The notes: generated by a model not told the origin, from the letters alone. Shown: positions 27,956-37,125, counted from the stretch's first letter. The stretch: 64,000 nucleotides of DNA from Nonomuraea turcica (GCF_030718205.1 NZ_JAUZQF010000001.1:124001-188000), one strand, 5' to 3'. Translations and numbers: made by a program.

Positions 27956-28104
27956 GGCTCATGACCTTACCGGGGGACACCGACACAATGCTCGCGAGTA
28001 TCGGACTCTGGACTGTGGCGTGATATTAACGACAGGCGGCATTCGCGCCACTGTCGGTGCGCTCACCCACCTGGCAGGCTCCCTTCAGACCCGAAAGGAG
28101 CCCC

Positions 28105-28530
28105 ATGTCCGCCGCCGTAGCCCACTTCACCGCCCGCCTGACCTTCGAGACCGACGTCTCCGACATGGCCGCCGACCTGACGGCAGCGACCCCCGACTTC
28201 GTCGTGGTCGACTCCCGCAGCCGGGAGAGCTGGGACCAGGGCCACATCGAGGGCGCCGTCCACCTCCCCACCGCCGAGATCGCCACCCGAGCCGCCGCAC
28301 TGATCCCGAAGAGCAGCCTGGTGGTGACGTATTGCTGGGGCCCAGGCTGCAACGGCGCCACCCGCGCGGCCCTGGAATTCGCCAAGCTCGGCTACGAGGT
28401 AAAGGAGATGCTCGGCGGCTTCGAGTATTGGGCCAGAGAAGGCTTCCCGGTGGAGACCGCCTCCGGAATCACCCGCCGCGAGGTGGACGCGCTGACGGCC
28501 CCCGTACGCGGAATAGTTTGCGGCTGCTAA
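28105..28530 (+). CDS. Rhodanese-like domain protein
   Basis: 141 residues from the ATG at 28105, with a good ribosome site (GAAAGGAG, 5 nt upstream). A single rhodanese domain: DFVVVDSRSRESWDQGHIEGAVHLP and the active-site loop YCWGPGCNGATRAA, which holds the sulfur-accepting Cys (the first Cys in the position used by sulfurtransferases). The protein ends in GIVCGC, adding two more thiols. It probably moves sulfane sulfur. It stands alone, divergent from the EamA gene. Confidence 0.85.
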   Translation: MSAAVAHFTARLTFETDVSDMAADLTAATPDFVVVDSRSRESWDQGHIEGAVHLPTAEIATRAAALIPKSSLVVTYCWGPGCNGATRAALEFAKLGYEVKEMLGGFEYWAREGFPVETASGITRREVDALTAPVRGIVCGC

Positions 28531-28870
28531 TCGCGCATTACGCCCCGCCGATCGGCCCGCCCAGCACCCCCACAGCCCCGCGCAGCGCCCACTCTGGCGC
28601 GCAAGGGCATGCCGGAAAAGATTGGTGCCCCCGTCCGAATCCTGTCGATCGGGGGCGTCCGAGAACATACCCTCATCGACGCGGGTCAACCAACAAGTTC
28701 ACAAGAGTCAATGACCAAGTTCCCAGACTGACAGGGCCCGTCAATTTCGCCCCGTAACCGGCCCGCAAGCCGCCGTAGCGGCGGCCCGCCGGTGAACGGG
28801 TCAGCAGCGTCTCCCTGGACAGAGATCAGCCCCGTACGGCGGTTGGCGCTGCGTTGGCTCGCCGTAACAA
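28531..28870. other. Non-coding stretch between the rhodanese gene and the hairpin array
   Basis: About 340 bp with no open frame that resembles a protein. Reading frames here are low-complexity or repeat-derived. A short GC-rich inverted repeat (GCCGCC-GTA-GCGGCGG region near 28770) may terminate rhodanese transcription. Nothing else is recognised. Confidence 0.4.
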
Positions 28871-28882
28871 ATGGTGTTGATG

Positions 28883-29029
28883 GCGGGCCAAAGGCCCGCG
28901 CGTGGGACGGCGGGCCGGCATGAATCATGAGGCCCGCCACCGGAAACGGGGTGGCGAACACGAGGCCCGCCGCCGGAAACGCGGCGGCGGAACACGAGGC
29001 CCGCCGTCCACGGATATGGACGGCGGGCC
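28883..29029. repeat. Array of four GC-rich hairpins with a 33-34 bp direct repeat
   Basis: Four inverted repeats follow one another: GCGGGCC/GGCCCGC (28883-28899, loop AAA); CGCCACC/GGTGGCG (28935-28956); CCGCCGC/GCGGCGG (28967-28987); and a perfect 12-bp stem GGCCCGCCGTCC/GGACGGCGGGCC (28998-29029). The sequence GAGGCCCGCC recurs at 28929, 28962 and 28996, with GGAAAC in the loops of the second and third hairpins. Stem bases change in step on both arms. The array lies just past the 3' end of the regulator gene ending at 29058, so it could act as a terminator cluster or be a REP-like element. Confidence 0.7.
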
Positions 29030-29057
29030 AGCGGGCTTCAAGACAGGCGACCAGACA

Positions 29058-30407
29058 TCATCGCGGACCGAGCTTCTCCACGATGAGCCGATACAACTGC
29101 CTCGGACGACCCGGTTGCGGCGTGCGGTTGGGCGGTAGCGGCCACGCGAGTCCCTCGTCAACCAACGTGCGCAGCAACCGCCGAGCCGTGCGAGGCGTGA
29201 CACCGAGCATCTTCCCCGCACCTTCCGCGTCGACCACCGTGTCGCCGCCTTCCAGCTTGGCCGCCAGCCGGGCCAGTACCTCCACCCCCTTCGGCTTGAG
29301 TGCGGTGGATCCGGTCGGCGGCATGCGCGGGGCCGGGATGAGCGCCCGCCCCTCGCGGTCCACCGCGAACCCCTGTGCCTGTTTGCCGGCCTGCGTGCGC
29401 GCCAGCGCAGCCCGCGCGTGTGACTCCGCGTCGTGCGTCGTACGCCCCATGCCCACGCCGACCTCGACCGCCAGCCCCAGCTCGTCCCTGATCCTGGCCG
29501 CGAACGGCAACACCCTGAACCCGTCCGTGGCCGCCGCGATCGACCCCCTGGTCGCGGTGACCAGGTAGCTGTGATCGTCGATCGGCCAGACGGTGGCGTT
29601 GATCCGGTTCGCCTCCTGGACCAGGAGCCGGTGCAGGGACAGCCGCAGCTCGTCGCGCCAGTAGCGGGGCGCGGCACGGCGCACAGGTTCGCGCAGCGTC
29701 GGCACCTCCACCAGCACCACGGTCAGTTGCGACTCCTCCAGCCGGTGGTGCGCGCCGAGCAGCGCCGCCGTGTGCAGCGCCGTGCGCACCGCCGCGGAGG
29801 TCGGCCTGATCCTGATGACCGGCACGCCTGCTGCTTGCAGCCGCTCGGCCACCGCGGGCAGGCACGTCAAGGCCCCCGTGGTCGCGCCCTGCCGGGCCAG
29901 GCGTTCGTGATAGGCCGCGATCGTGCCGGTGGCGCCCGGCTCGTCGCGGCTGTGCACGTCCGTGGCGGGAATGCCGAGGTCGGTGTAAGCCTCCTCGACA
30001 TCGGCCCGGCTCACCACGTCGATGCTGACCCGCTGGGGGTCCATGCGGGTGTCGAGCGCGGCCTTGGCCAACGCCGCCACCAATGCTGCTCCACCGAGTT
30101 GGACGTACGTCGCGGGCATCGTCAGCACACCGGAACGCCTGGCCAGGTCATAAGGGACCGGGCTGGCGAACAGGCATGCGTCGACGCCGGGACCGAGCCG
30201 CGTCACTTTGTCCGGTGCCTCCTGCTCGTCGCGGTAGGCGGCCGCCACTAGGCGACACGGCAACGGCGCCGCGGCGTGACCCATCAGCATGACCCGCTCC
30301 ACCAGGTCGTGGGGTCCGACCACGCCAATGGTGAGGTCCGGTGTCATTGCGCCCGGGCGTGACACTCGGGGAGTTTCTTCGGCCCTCTCGACCAATGTTC
30401 GTCCCAT
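29058..30407 (-). CDS. Regulator-like protein, paralogue of 19941-21266 (sensor, degenerate GGDEF-like, winged helix)
   Basis: About 449 residues from the ATG at 30407; GTG 30467 and ATG 30347 are alternatives and none has a clear ribosome site. The same three-part order as the glycan-locus regulator: LTIGVVGPHDLVERVMLMG at the N-terminus; a GGDEF-like middle (YWRDELRLSLHRLLVQEA, DDHSYLVTATRGS, LAVEVGVGMGRTTHD) without GGDEF residues; and a C-terminal helix-turn-helix (AGKMLGVTPRTARRLLRTLVDEGLAWPLPP). It is located after the murA homologue in the same direction, with the hairpin array downstream. Targets are unknown. Confidence 0.65.
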   Translation of the reverse strand: MGRTLVERAEETPRVSRPGAMTPDLTIGVVGPHDLVERVMLMGHAAAPLPCRLVAAAYRDEQEAPDKVTRLGPGVDACLFASPVPYDLARRSGVLTMPATYVQLGGAALVAALAKAALDTRMDPQRVSIDVVSRADVEEAYTDLGIPATDVHSRDEPGATGTIAAYHERLARQGATTGALTCLPAVAERLQAAGVPVIRIRPTSAAVRTALHTAALLGAHHRLEESQLTVVLVEVPTLREPVRRAAPRYWRDELRLSLHRLLVQEANRINATVWPIDDHSYLVTATRGSIAAATDGFRVLPFAARIRDELGLAVEVGVGMGRTTHDAESHARAALARTQAGKQAQGFAVDREGRALIPAPRMPPTGSTALKPKGVEVLARLAAKLEGGDTVVDAEGAGKMLGVTPRTARRLLRTLVDEGLAWPLPPNRTPQPGRPRQLYRLIVEKLGPR

Positions 30408-30548
30408 CCTGCCATCCGTTGCAGTGCTCTCTTTTGGAACGATCGCTCGCGGGGGCCGAAATGTCACGCCCGACTTTTCCGGAAAGCCGTTCAGGATGAC
30501 CGCCCGACTAGAGGTCTCAGCAGCTCAACGAGGTTTTACGCGCGATTT

Positions 30549-31814
30549 TTAGTGTTCGGAAATCTCTCGTGTAATGTCCGCGCCGAGCGCACGCATTCGC
30601 GCGGCGAGATGTGCGTGCCCGCGATCGATGAGGTATCCCGAGTCGATCACCGTCTCGCCGTCGGCCGCGAGGCCCGCGAGCACGAGCGCGATGCCCGAGC
30701 GCAAGTCGTGCGCCGTCACCCGGGTGCCGGTCAGCGGCGTGCGGCCGCGCACGACGGCCCGGCTGCCGTCGACCTCGACGTTCGCCCCCATTTTGTTGAG
30801 CTCGCCGGCCAGCGCGAACCGGCCGTCGAAGATGCGCTCGTGGATGTAGCTGGTGCCGTCGGCCAGCGCCGCGACCGTCATCATCGGCGACTGCAGGTCC
30901 GTGGCGAAGCCCGGGTAGGTGTCGGTGATGATGTTGATGGGCCGCAACTTGCCCTCCGACCGCACGTGCAGCACCGCGCCCTGCCGGGCGAACTCGACGC
31001 CCATCTGCTCCAGCTTGTAGCGCACCACGCCCAGGTCGAGGCCGGTGCCCACCAGGCTCAGCTCACCCCCGGTGATCGCCGCCGCCATCGCGAACACGCC
31101 CGCGTCCAGCCGGTCGGGCATCACCGTGTGCTCGACGGCGTGCAGCTCGTCCACGCCCTCCACGGTGATGAACCCGGTGCCGCCGCCGCTGATGCGCGCG
31201 CCCATTTTGGTGAGCATGTCGATGACGTCGAGCACCTCGGGCTCCAGCGCCGCGTTCTCGATCACGGTCGTGCCCTTGGCCAGGGCGGCGGCCATGATGA
31301 GGTTTTCCGTGCCGGTGTGGGACGGGGTGTCGAGGTAGAGGGTGGCGCCGGTCATTCCGGACACTTTGACGTGGATGACGGTCTCGCCCTCGTCCACGAT
31401 CGCGCCCAGCCGCTTGTAGCCGAGGTAGTGGAAGTCGAGGTTGCGGCTGCCGAGATTGCAGCCGCCGACTCCCTCGATGATCGCCTCGCCCAGCCGGTGC
31501 AGCAGCGCGGGGGTGAACAGGACCGAGCCGCGGAAACGCCTGGCGATCTCGGCGGGCAGCACCGGGCTGTCCAGCTTGGAGGCGTCGATGACCAGCGTGC
31601 GCTCTGACTCGTGCAGCTCGACGTACGCGCCGATGGCCTCGGCCAGCTCCACGGCGCGGCGGACGTCCTCAATGATCGGGACGTTGCGCAGGACGGTGCG
31701 GCCCTTCGCGGCGAGCAGAGCCGCACCGATCATGGGCAGCACGGCGTTCTTCGCGCCCTGGATGAACGCGGTTCCGCGCAGTGCGTTGCCACCGCGCACG
31801 CGGTAACGGACCAT
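30549..31814 (-). CDS. murA: UDP-N-acetylglucosamine 1-carboxyvinyltransferase (MurA family)
   Basis: 421 residues, full length for Mur[20 protein letters not shown] contains the conserved Lys-Asn pair, and [15 protein letters not shown] carries the catalytic Cys that is attacked by fosfomycin. [32 protein letters not shown] and [17 protein letters not shown] are also family blocks. The reaction transfers enolpyruvate from PEP to UDP-GlcNAc, the first committed step of peptidoglycan synthesis. The setting beside purC and a regulator is not the usual cell-wall context, so it may be a second copy; the primary or secondary role cannot be decided here. Confidence 0.85.
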   Translation of the reverse strand: MVRYRVRGGNALRGTAFIQGAKNAVLPMIGAALLAAKGRTVLRNVPIIEDVRRAVELAEAIGAYVELHESERTLVIDASKLDSPVLPAEIARRFRGSVLFTPALLHRLGEAIIEGVGGCNLGSRNLDFHYLGYKRLGAIVDEGETVIHVKVSGMTGATLYLDTPSHTGTENLIMAAALAKGTTVIENAALEPEVLDVIDMLTKMGARISGGGTGFITVEGVDELHAVEHTVMPDRLDAGVFAMAAAITGGELSLVGTGLDLGVVRYKLEQMGVEFARQGAVLHVRSEGKLRPINIITDTYPGFATDLQSPMMTVAALADGTSYIHERIFDGRFALAGELNKMGANVEVDGSRAVVRGRTPLTGTRVTAHDLRSGIALVLAGLAADGETVIDSGYLIDRGHAHLAARMRALGADITREISEH

Positions 31815-31891
31815 TCGTGCGGCTCCTTGAAATCAATGGTGAGGCTTGATCGGGCCAACAGTAGTCGCTAACACCACATGACCCAGCCGAA

Positions 31892-32728
31892 TCATCCGCT
31901 AAAGGGAGTCCCCGTGAGCCGCTCATATGCTTCTAGGTATCGCTGCCTGGTCTGCTCGATCACGTGATCGGGAAGTTGAGGTGGGGGGTTTCCGGAGTCT
32001 TTGTCCCATCCGGATTCGGGTGAGAGGAGCCAATCCCGTACATATTGCTTGTCAAAAGACGGTTGGGTCCGGCCCGGCCGCCACTCGTCGGCCGGCCAGA
32101 ACCGCGAGGAGTCCGGGGTCAGCACCTCATCGCCCAGTGTCAGCACGCCATCGGCGTCCCAGCCCAGCTCGATCTTGGTGTCGGCCACGATGATGCCGCG
32201 CTCGCGGGCGATCTCCGCGCCACGCGTGTAGACGGCCAGCGTGATCCGCCGCAGTTCCTCAGCGGTCTCCGCACCGACCTCGGCCACGACCTGCTTGTAC
32301 GAGATCGGCTCGTCGTGCTGCCCCACGGGCGCCTTGGTGGACGGCGTGAAGATCGGCTCCGGCAGCCTGGACCCGTCCTCCAGCCCGTCCGGCAGGGGCA
32401 CGCCGGAGACCGTGCCGCCGGCGCGGTATTCGCTCAGCCCGCCGCCCGTCAGGTAGCCCCGCGCCACGCACTCCACCGGCACCATTCGCAGCGGCCGGCA
32501 CAGGACGCTGTGCGGGTCGTCGCCCCGGGCCACGATGTGGTTGGGCACGACATCCTTGAGCTGGTCGAACCACCACAACGACATCTGCGTGAGAATGGCG
32601 CCCTTGTCCGGGATGTCCGGCTGCAACACGTAGTCGAAGGCGGAGATCCGATCGGAGGCGACCATCAGCAGCAGGCCGTCCTCGGTCTCGTAGAGATCGC
32701 GGACCTTGCCGGAGTGCACGAGCTTCAT
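31892..32728 (-). CDS. purC: Phosphoribosylaminoimidazole-succinocarboxamide synthase
   Basis: 278 residues. KLVHSGKVRDLYETEDGLLLMVASDRISAFD at the N-terminus is the SAICAR synthetase signature, followed by CVARGYLTGGGLSEYR and the late ELGWDADGVLTLGDEVLTPDSSRFWP block. It joins aspartate to CAIR with ATP in purine synthesis. Its start overlaps the purD stop by 4 bp, so the two genes are translated together. Confidence 0.95.
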   Translation of the reverse strand: MKLVHSGKVRDLYETEDGLLLMVASDRISAFDYVLQPDIPDKGAILTQMSLWWFDQLKDVVPNHIVARGDDPHSVLCRPLRMVPVECVARGYLTGGGLSEYRAGGTVSGVPLPDGLEDGSRLPEPIFTPSTKAPVGQHDEPISYKQVVAEVGAETAEELRRITLAVYTRGAEIARERGIIVADTKIELGWDADGVLTLGDEVLTPDSSRFWPADEWRPGRTQPSFDKQYVRDWLLSPESGWDKDSGNPPPQLPDHVIEQTRQRYLEAYERLTGTPFSG

Positions 32729-33948
32729 CGGGCGATGTCCGTCCTGTAGTGCGAGCCGCGCAACTTGATCCGGCCGACGAGGTCATAGGCCGCCTCGCGC
32801 GCGCTCTCCTGGTCGGGCCCACTGCCGACCACGTTCAGCACCCGGCCGCCGTCGGAGACGACGTCGTCGTCGGCCCACTTGGTCCCGGCGTGCAGCACGT
32901 ACGCGTGCTCGGTCTCCTGCGGCCCCGTGATCACGTCGCCCTTGACCGGCGCGACCGGGTAGTTCTGTGCCGCGATCACGACGGTCACCGCGGAGCCCTC
33001 CTTGAACACCGGGTCCAGCCCGAGCTCGCCCGTCGCGCACGCCATCAGCAGCCCGCCCAGCGGCGTCTCCAGCCGGTCGAGCAGCACCTGCGTCTCCGGG
33101 TCCCCGAAACGGGCGTTGAACTCGACCACCTTCGGCCCCTTCGAGGTCAGGGCGAGACCCACGTAGAGCACTCCCTGGTACGGCAGTCCGCGCCGCGACA
33201 ACTCGGCGATCGTCGGATGCACGACCTCCCGCATGACCTGCTCGGTGAGCCCTTCCGGCGCCCAGGGGAGCGGCGTGTAGGCCCCCATGCCACCCGTGTT
33301 GGGGCCTCCGTCGCCGTCGTGGAGCCGCTTGAAGTCCTGCGCGAGCTGCAACGGCACGGCGGTGCTCCCGTCGCACAGCGCGAACAGCGACACCTCGGGG
33401 CCGTCCAGGTATTCCTCGATCACCACCCGGTCGCAGGTCAGCGCGTGCGCCAGCGCCTGCTCGCGGTCATGGGTGACCACCACGCCCTTGCCGGCCGCCA
33501 GGCCGTCGTCCTTGACCACGTATGGTGCCCCGAATGCGTCGAGGGCGGCCGCGGCCTCCTCTTCGGTGGTGCACACCCGGGCCCGCGCGGTCGGCACGTC
33601 GGCCGCCCTCATGATCTCCTTGGCGAAGGCCTTTGACCCCTCGATCATGGCCGCCTCGCTGGAGGGCCCGAAGCAGGCGATGCCCGCCTCGCGCACGGCG
33701 TCGGACACGCCGGCCACGAGCGGGGCCTCCGGTCCGACCACCACGAGATCGACCCGAAGCGTCATGGCCAGCTCGGCCACCTGCGCCGGATCGAGGGGAT
33801 CGACGGGATAGACGGCCGCGAACCGCTCGATGCCCGGGTTGCCCGGGGCGCAAAGGACCTCGCTGACCTGGGGATCGAGCTTGAGCGAACGACATAGGGC
33901 GTGCTCACGCCCTCCGGAACCAATGACTAGAACGCGCACACGCTCCAT
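32725..33948 (-). CDS. purD: Phosphoribosylamine-glycine ligase
   Basis: 407 residues from the ATG at 33948. VLVIGSGGREHALCRSL is the N-terminal loop of GARS; the ATP-grasp part has PYVVKDDGLAAGKGVVV, the IEEYLDGPEVS strand, the GGMGAYTPLPW signature, and VVEFNARFGDPETQVLLDRL with metal ligands. It ligates glycine to phosphoribosylamine in purine biosynthesis. Upstream codons in frame are not family-like, which supports the chosen start. Divergent from corA. Confidence 0.95.
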   Translation of the reverse strand: MERVRVLVIGSGGREHALCRSLKLDPQVSEVLCAPGNPGIERFAAVYPVDPLDPAQVAELAMTLRVDLVVVGPEAPLVAGVSDAVREAGIACFGPSSEAAMIEGSKAFAKEIMRAADVPTARARVCTTEEEAAAALDAFGAPYVVKDDGLAAGKGVVVTHDREQALAHALTCDRVVIEEYLDGPEVSLFALCDGSTAVPLQLAQDFKRLHDGDGGPNTGGMGAYTPLPWAPEGLTEQVMREVVHPTIAELSRRGLPYQGVLYVGLALTSKGPKVVEFNARFGDPETQVLLDRLETPLGGLLMACATGELGLDPVFKEGSAVTVVIAAQNYPVAPVKGDVITGPQETEHAYVLHAGTKWADDDVVSDGGRVLNVVGSGPDQESAREAAYDLVGRIKLRGSHYRTDIAR

Positions 33949-34116
33949 TGTCGCAGGCCCGCGGCCAGGCGCAGGCTCTGGCCTCCAGGACACCACATGC
34001 CGGAACAGGCGACAATCTTTGTCGAGTTCTACCTGAACGGCGAGCGCTTGGGCCGGTATCGTCGGATAGGTTCAGTCGCCTGTGGTAAGTTAAGGCGGCT
34101 TTACGGCGTCTCTAGC

Positions 34117-34268
34117 GATTGGAGGTGGTCCGGGATGAATCCTGGTGATCCCAGCAGTACGTGCTTCGCCACGTACTCCCCGCATACCCCCGACCACTCC
34201 AATCCGGCAGCCTGATCGTGCCTCCACGCATGTGTGTTGATTGAGGTGACTTTTCATCGCGCGTGGAG
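34117..34268 (+). ncRNA. Candidate structured leader RNA upstream of corA
   Basis: A closing helix of 13 bp (34117-34130 with 34192-34204, one bulged G) encloses two smaller elements. One is a five-pair hairpin CGGGA/TCCTG with a TGAA loop (34131-34144), in which one G-U pair forms only on the plus strand. The other is a perfect 8-bp hairpin AGTACGTG/CACGTACT (34156-34177). GGGAT (34132-34136) can alternatively pair with ATCCC (34148-34152), a switch-like competition. A second helix, CTCCACGC (34222-34229) with GCGTGGAG (34261-34268), lies just ahead of the corA ribosome site. It does not match the M-box or another riboswitch I know. Confidence 0.55.
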
Positions 34269-34297
34269 CGTGCCATGTCGGGCGGAAAGGGACTGCC

Positions 34298-35407
34298 ATG
34301 CGCTCGTCCACGCTTTTCCGTCGTATCAACCGTCACCCCGTGCCGTCGCGCGCCGCGCACCAGCTCGCCAAGCCGGTGCGTGAGATCTGCGTGCCCCCCG
34401 TCGACTCCATCGTCGAATTCGGCGCCTACGTCCAGGGCAAGAAGGTCTCGGCGACCGGCATCGTGGAAGCGCTCGAGCACGTGCGCGAGCACAACAAGGC
34501 CACTGAGGGCGCCAAGGCGTTCGTCTGGGTGGGGCTGCACGAGCCGGAAGCCCCCGAGGTGGAGTGGCTGTCGGAGGTGTTCGGCCTGCACCCGCTGTCC
34601 GTCGAGGACGCCGTCAAGGCGCACCAGCGCCCCAAGGTCGAGCGATATGGCGATTCGCTGTTCATGGTGCTGAAGACCGTCGCCTACCTCGACCACGACG
34701 AGCTGACCGCCAACAGCGAGATCATCGCCACTGGCGAGATCATGGTGTTCCTCGGCGTGGATTTCGTGGTGACGGTGCGGCACGGTGAGCACTGCCCGCT
34801 GACTGTGGTGCGCGAGCGCCTTGAGGACAAGCCCAAGTTGATGAACCGGGGTCCGGCCGGCGTGCTGCACGCCATCTCCGACCACGTCGTCGACCAATAC
34901 CTCCAGGTCGCCGACCTCATGCAGATGGAGCTCGAAGAGGTCGAGGCCACCGTGTTCGCCGACGTCAGCTCCCGCGACATCAACCGGATCTATCAGCTCA
35001 AGCGGGAGATGCTGGAGATGAAGCGGGCCGTCACCCCGCTGCAGGCCCCCTTGTCCGCCTTGCCCCAGCGCCGCGTGATCCCGTCGGAGATGCGGGAATA
35101 CTTCCGCGACGTCGGCGACCACCTGTCCAGGGTGTGCGAGCAGGTGGAGTCCTCGAACGAGCTGTGCAGCTCGATCCTGCAGGCCGCTCTGGCCCGCTCG
35201 AACGCGCTGGCCAACGAGGACATGCGCAAGATCTCGTCATGGGTGGCCATCCTGGCCGTGCCCACGATGATCGCCGGCGTCTACGGCATGAACTTCGACT
35301 TCATGCCGGAGACCAAGCAGGTCTGGGGTTACCCGGCGGTGCTGGCCCTCATGGTCACCGCCTGCGTGCTGCTGCACCGCGGCTTCCGCAGGAACGGCTG
35401 GCTGTAG
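34298..35407 (+). CDS. corA: Magnesium/cobalt transporter CorA
   Basis: 369 residues. A long soluble N-terminal funnel domain (FVWVGLHEPEAPEVEWLSEVF, PKVERYGDSLFMVLKTV) and a coiled helix leading to two C-terminal membrane helices. The selectivity motif YGMNF is present between them (IAGVYGMNFDFMPE), with a short basic tail. It forms a homopentameric divalent-cation channel. The start at 34298 has GGAAAGGG about 8 nt upstream. A long structured leader precedes it and may sense the ion or another signal. Confidence 0.93.
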   Translation: MRSSTLFRRINRHPVPSRAAHQLAKPVREICVPPVDSIVEFGAYVQGKKVSATGIVEALEHVREHNKATEGAKAFVWVGLHEPEAPEVEWLSEVFGLHPLSVEDAVKAHQRPKVERYGDSLFMVLKTVAYLDHDELTANSEIIATGEIMVFLGVDFVVTVRHGEHCPLTVVRERLEDKPKLMNRGPAGVLHAISDHVVDQYLQVADLMQMELEEVEATVFADVSSRDINRIYQLKREMLEMKRAVTPLQAPLSALPQRRVIPSEMREYFRDVGDHLSRVCEQVESSNELCSSILQAALARSNALANEDMRKISSWVAILAVPTMIAGVYGMNFDFMPETKQVWGYPAVLALMVTACVLLHRGFRRNGWL

Positions 35408-35439
35408 CTCCGGAGACCGGGCGCGGACTGCAGGGGGCT

Positions 35440-35457
35440 CGAGCGCTGCCGCGCTCG
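35440..35457. terminator. Hairpin between convergent corA and GDPD genes
   Basis: CGAGCGC (35440-35446) and GCGCTCG (35451-35457) form a 7-bp stem with a 4-nt loop in the 53-bp gap between two convergent stops. There is no T-run, as is common in GC-rich actinobacteria, so terminator function is inferred from position. Confidence 0.45.
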
Positions 35458-35460
35458 CGG

Positions 35461-36369
35461 TCAGACGCCTACGGGCTTGAGCGGACCGACCGGCGCGGGC
35501 AGCTCGAGCCCGCGCTCACGCCACACCTTCCGCAGGCGATCGGGATAGTCGGTCACGATCCCCGCCACCCCGAGATCCAGCATCCGTCCGGCCAACCCGG
35601 GCTCGTTGACCGTCCATACAGCCACGTCGAGTCCCGCCGCGGCCGCCTGCGCCATCAGCGCCTCGTCCACCATGACGTGCTCGGGCGAGAGCGTGGTGGC
35701 CCCGGCCGCGCGCGCGGCGGCGGGAATGTCGTCTCCCAGGCCGCCCTCGTGCCAGTGCAGGGTGTCCAGCTCGATGAGCGCGAACCGGCGCGTGCCCGGC
35801 GCCATCTCGGCGGCGTGCCGCACGATCCGCCAGTCGAAGCTCAGGATGGCCACGTTGCCCAGCCTGCCGTGCCGGTCGAGCTCGTCGACGACGAGCTCGG
35901 TGAACATCTCGGGATCCGGCGTCAGCTCCGGTCTGGTGGGATCCGACTTGAGCTCGACGTGCAGGCGTACGCCCTCCGCCTCGTAGGCGTTCACCAGCCC
36001 CAGCACCGCGCCCAGCGTCGGCATCCTGGTCTCCGGCATGGCGGCCTGCGTCAACGCGAAGGGGTCGTCGAGATGCCGTGGCCACCGTACGCCCACGTCG
36101 AGCATGCGCAGCTGGGCCAGCGTGAGCGCGTTGATCGGCTTGCCGACATAGGGGTAGAGCGGATCGCCGGCACGCAGCGGCCGCGTGTCGGCGCTGGTGA
36201 CCGCGGACACCGTGAGATCGTGCGTGAGCACGAGCCGCCGATCGCCGGTGAGCGCCACGTCCAGCTCGAGCGCGTGAACGCCGAGCTCCATCGTGCGGCT
36301 CATACCCGGCAGGGTGTTCTCCGGCCAGAGACCCCGCGCACCTCGGTGACCATGAATCTCAACGCGCAC
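35461..36369 (-). CDS. Glycerophosphodiester phosphodiesterase family protein
   Basis: 302 residues, a single GDPD TIM barrel. VEIHGHRGARGLWPENTLPG holds the first catalytic His and the ENT motif, LELDVALTGDRRLVLTHDLTV gives the metal Glu/Asp and second His, and LHVELKSDPTRPEL the following Glu/Lys. VAVWTVNEPGLAGRMLDLGVAGIVTDYPDRL closes the barrel. It releases glycerol-3-phosphate from glycerophosphodiesters. No signal peptide is visible, so action is likely cytosolic. Divergent from the GNAT gene. Confidence 0.92.
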   Translation of the reverse strand: MRVEIHGHRGARGLWPENTLPGMSRTMELGVHALELDVALTGDRRLVLTHDLTVSAVTSADTRPLRAGDPLYPYVGKPINALTLAQLRMLDVGVRWPRHLDDPFALTQAAMPETRMPTLGAVLGLVNAYEAEGVRLHVELKSDPTRPELTPDPEMFTELVVDELDRHGRLGNVAILSFDWRIVRHAAEMAPGTRRFALIELDTLHWHEGGLGDDIPAAARAAGATTLSPEHVMVDEALMAQAAAAGLDVAVWTVNEPGLAGRMLDLGVAGIVTDYPDRLRKVWRERGLELPAPVGPLKPVGV

Positions 36370-36477
36370 ACCCGGACCCTACCTGCCACCGGGCACGTCT
36401 AGGCGGTGCCACGCCGTGTCCTTTTTATCCTGCTACGCCCCGTCGTGCGGTAACCGGCGGACAATAGGCTGTTCTCT

Positions 36478-37125
36478 ATGACGGAGGTTCTCAAACCCGC
36501 CCATTCCCCAACAGTCCGGGCATGGGTCGACGGCTGGGTCATCTCCCGCAACACGCCACGCCCCGTACGCGAACCGTGGGGGCTGCGCGTGGATGTCGGC
36601 CTACCCGGTCACGTGGCCCGCCACATCGTCCCCGCCCCCACCCCGGAGATCCTCCACCACCTGACCACGACACTGACGAGGCCCGGCACCTGGCTCAAAC
36701 TCTGCGCCCCCGCCGAGGCCGTCGCTTCCTACCTGCCTCCGGCCTGGACGGTCAAGGACCGGGAGTTCATGATGACCGCCCCCTTGGCCCGCACCGCAAC
36801 CCCGCAGGCCCCGCCCGGCTACACCCTGGCCATCACCACCAGGGCCGGCGTCACGGCGGCCCGGCTCCTGACGGCCGCCGGCGAGGTCGCGGCCCGCGGC
36901 CAGGTCGCCGTGGCGGGCTCGGCCGCCGTGGTCGACCAGGTGGAAACAGCCGCCGGCCACCGCCGCCGCGGCCTCGGCACGATCATCATGCACACGCTGG
37001 CGTCGACGGCCGCCTCCCGGGGGGCGCGGACGGGCATCCTGGTGGCGACCTCGGACGGCCAGGCCCTGTACGAAACGGTGGGCTGGACCCTCCACACCCC
37101 GATGACCGCCGTGGTGTTGACCTGA
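36478..37125 (+). CDS. GNAT-family N-acetyltransferase
   Basis: 215 residues. The C-terminal half carries a GNAT core: VDQVETAAGHRRRGLGTIIMHTLA is the acetyl-CoA pyrophosphate-binding motif A, and ILVATSDGQALYETVGWTLHTP is motif B. The N-terminal half is less conserved and may bind the acceptor. The substrate cannot be inferred from the neighbours. The stop codon lies within the start of an inverted repeat that probably terminates transcription. Confidence 0.85.
   Translation: MTEVLKPAHSPTVRAWVDGWVISRNTPRPVREPWGLRVDVGLPGHVARHIVPAPTPEILHHLTTTLTRPGTWLKLCAPAEAVASYLPPAWTVKDREFMMTAPLARTATPQAPPGYTLAITTRAGVTAARLLTAAGEVAARGQVAVAGSAAVVDQVETAAGHRRRGLGTIIMHTLASTAASRGARTGILVATSDGQALYETVGWTLHTPMTAVVLT

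Noticed and set aside
27942..28757. Long plus-strand frame across the rhodanese gene
   Set aside because: It is a shifted frame of the rhodanese gene: Arg/Pro/His-rich low-complexity product, no ribosome site.
28883..29029. CRISPR array
   Set aside because: The 33-34 bp periodicity has no repeat/spacer contrast: the varying parts are hairpin arms, copies are only three, and no cas genes are near.
34117..34204. tRNA or Mg-sensing M-box
   Set aside because: No T-loop or anticodon arm and no conserved M-box core could be found; the closing helix is too long for an acceptor stem.
33997..34215. 72-codon frame between purD and corA
   Set aside because: It overlaps the strongly paired leader RNA, has no family resemblance and biased Ser/Pro/Thr content; the RNA structure explains the sequence better.
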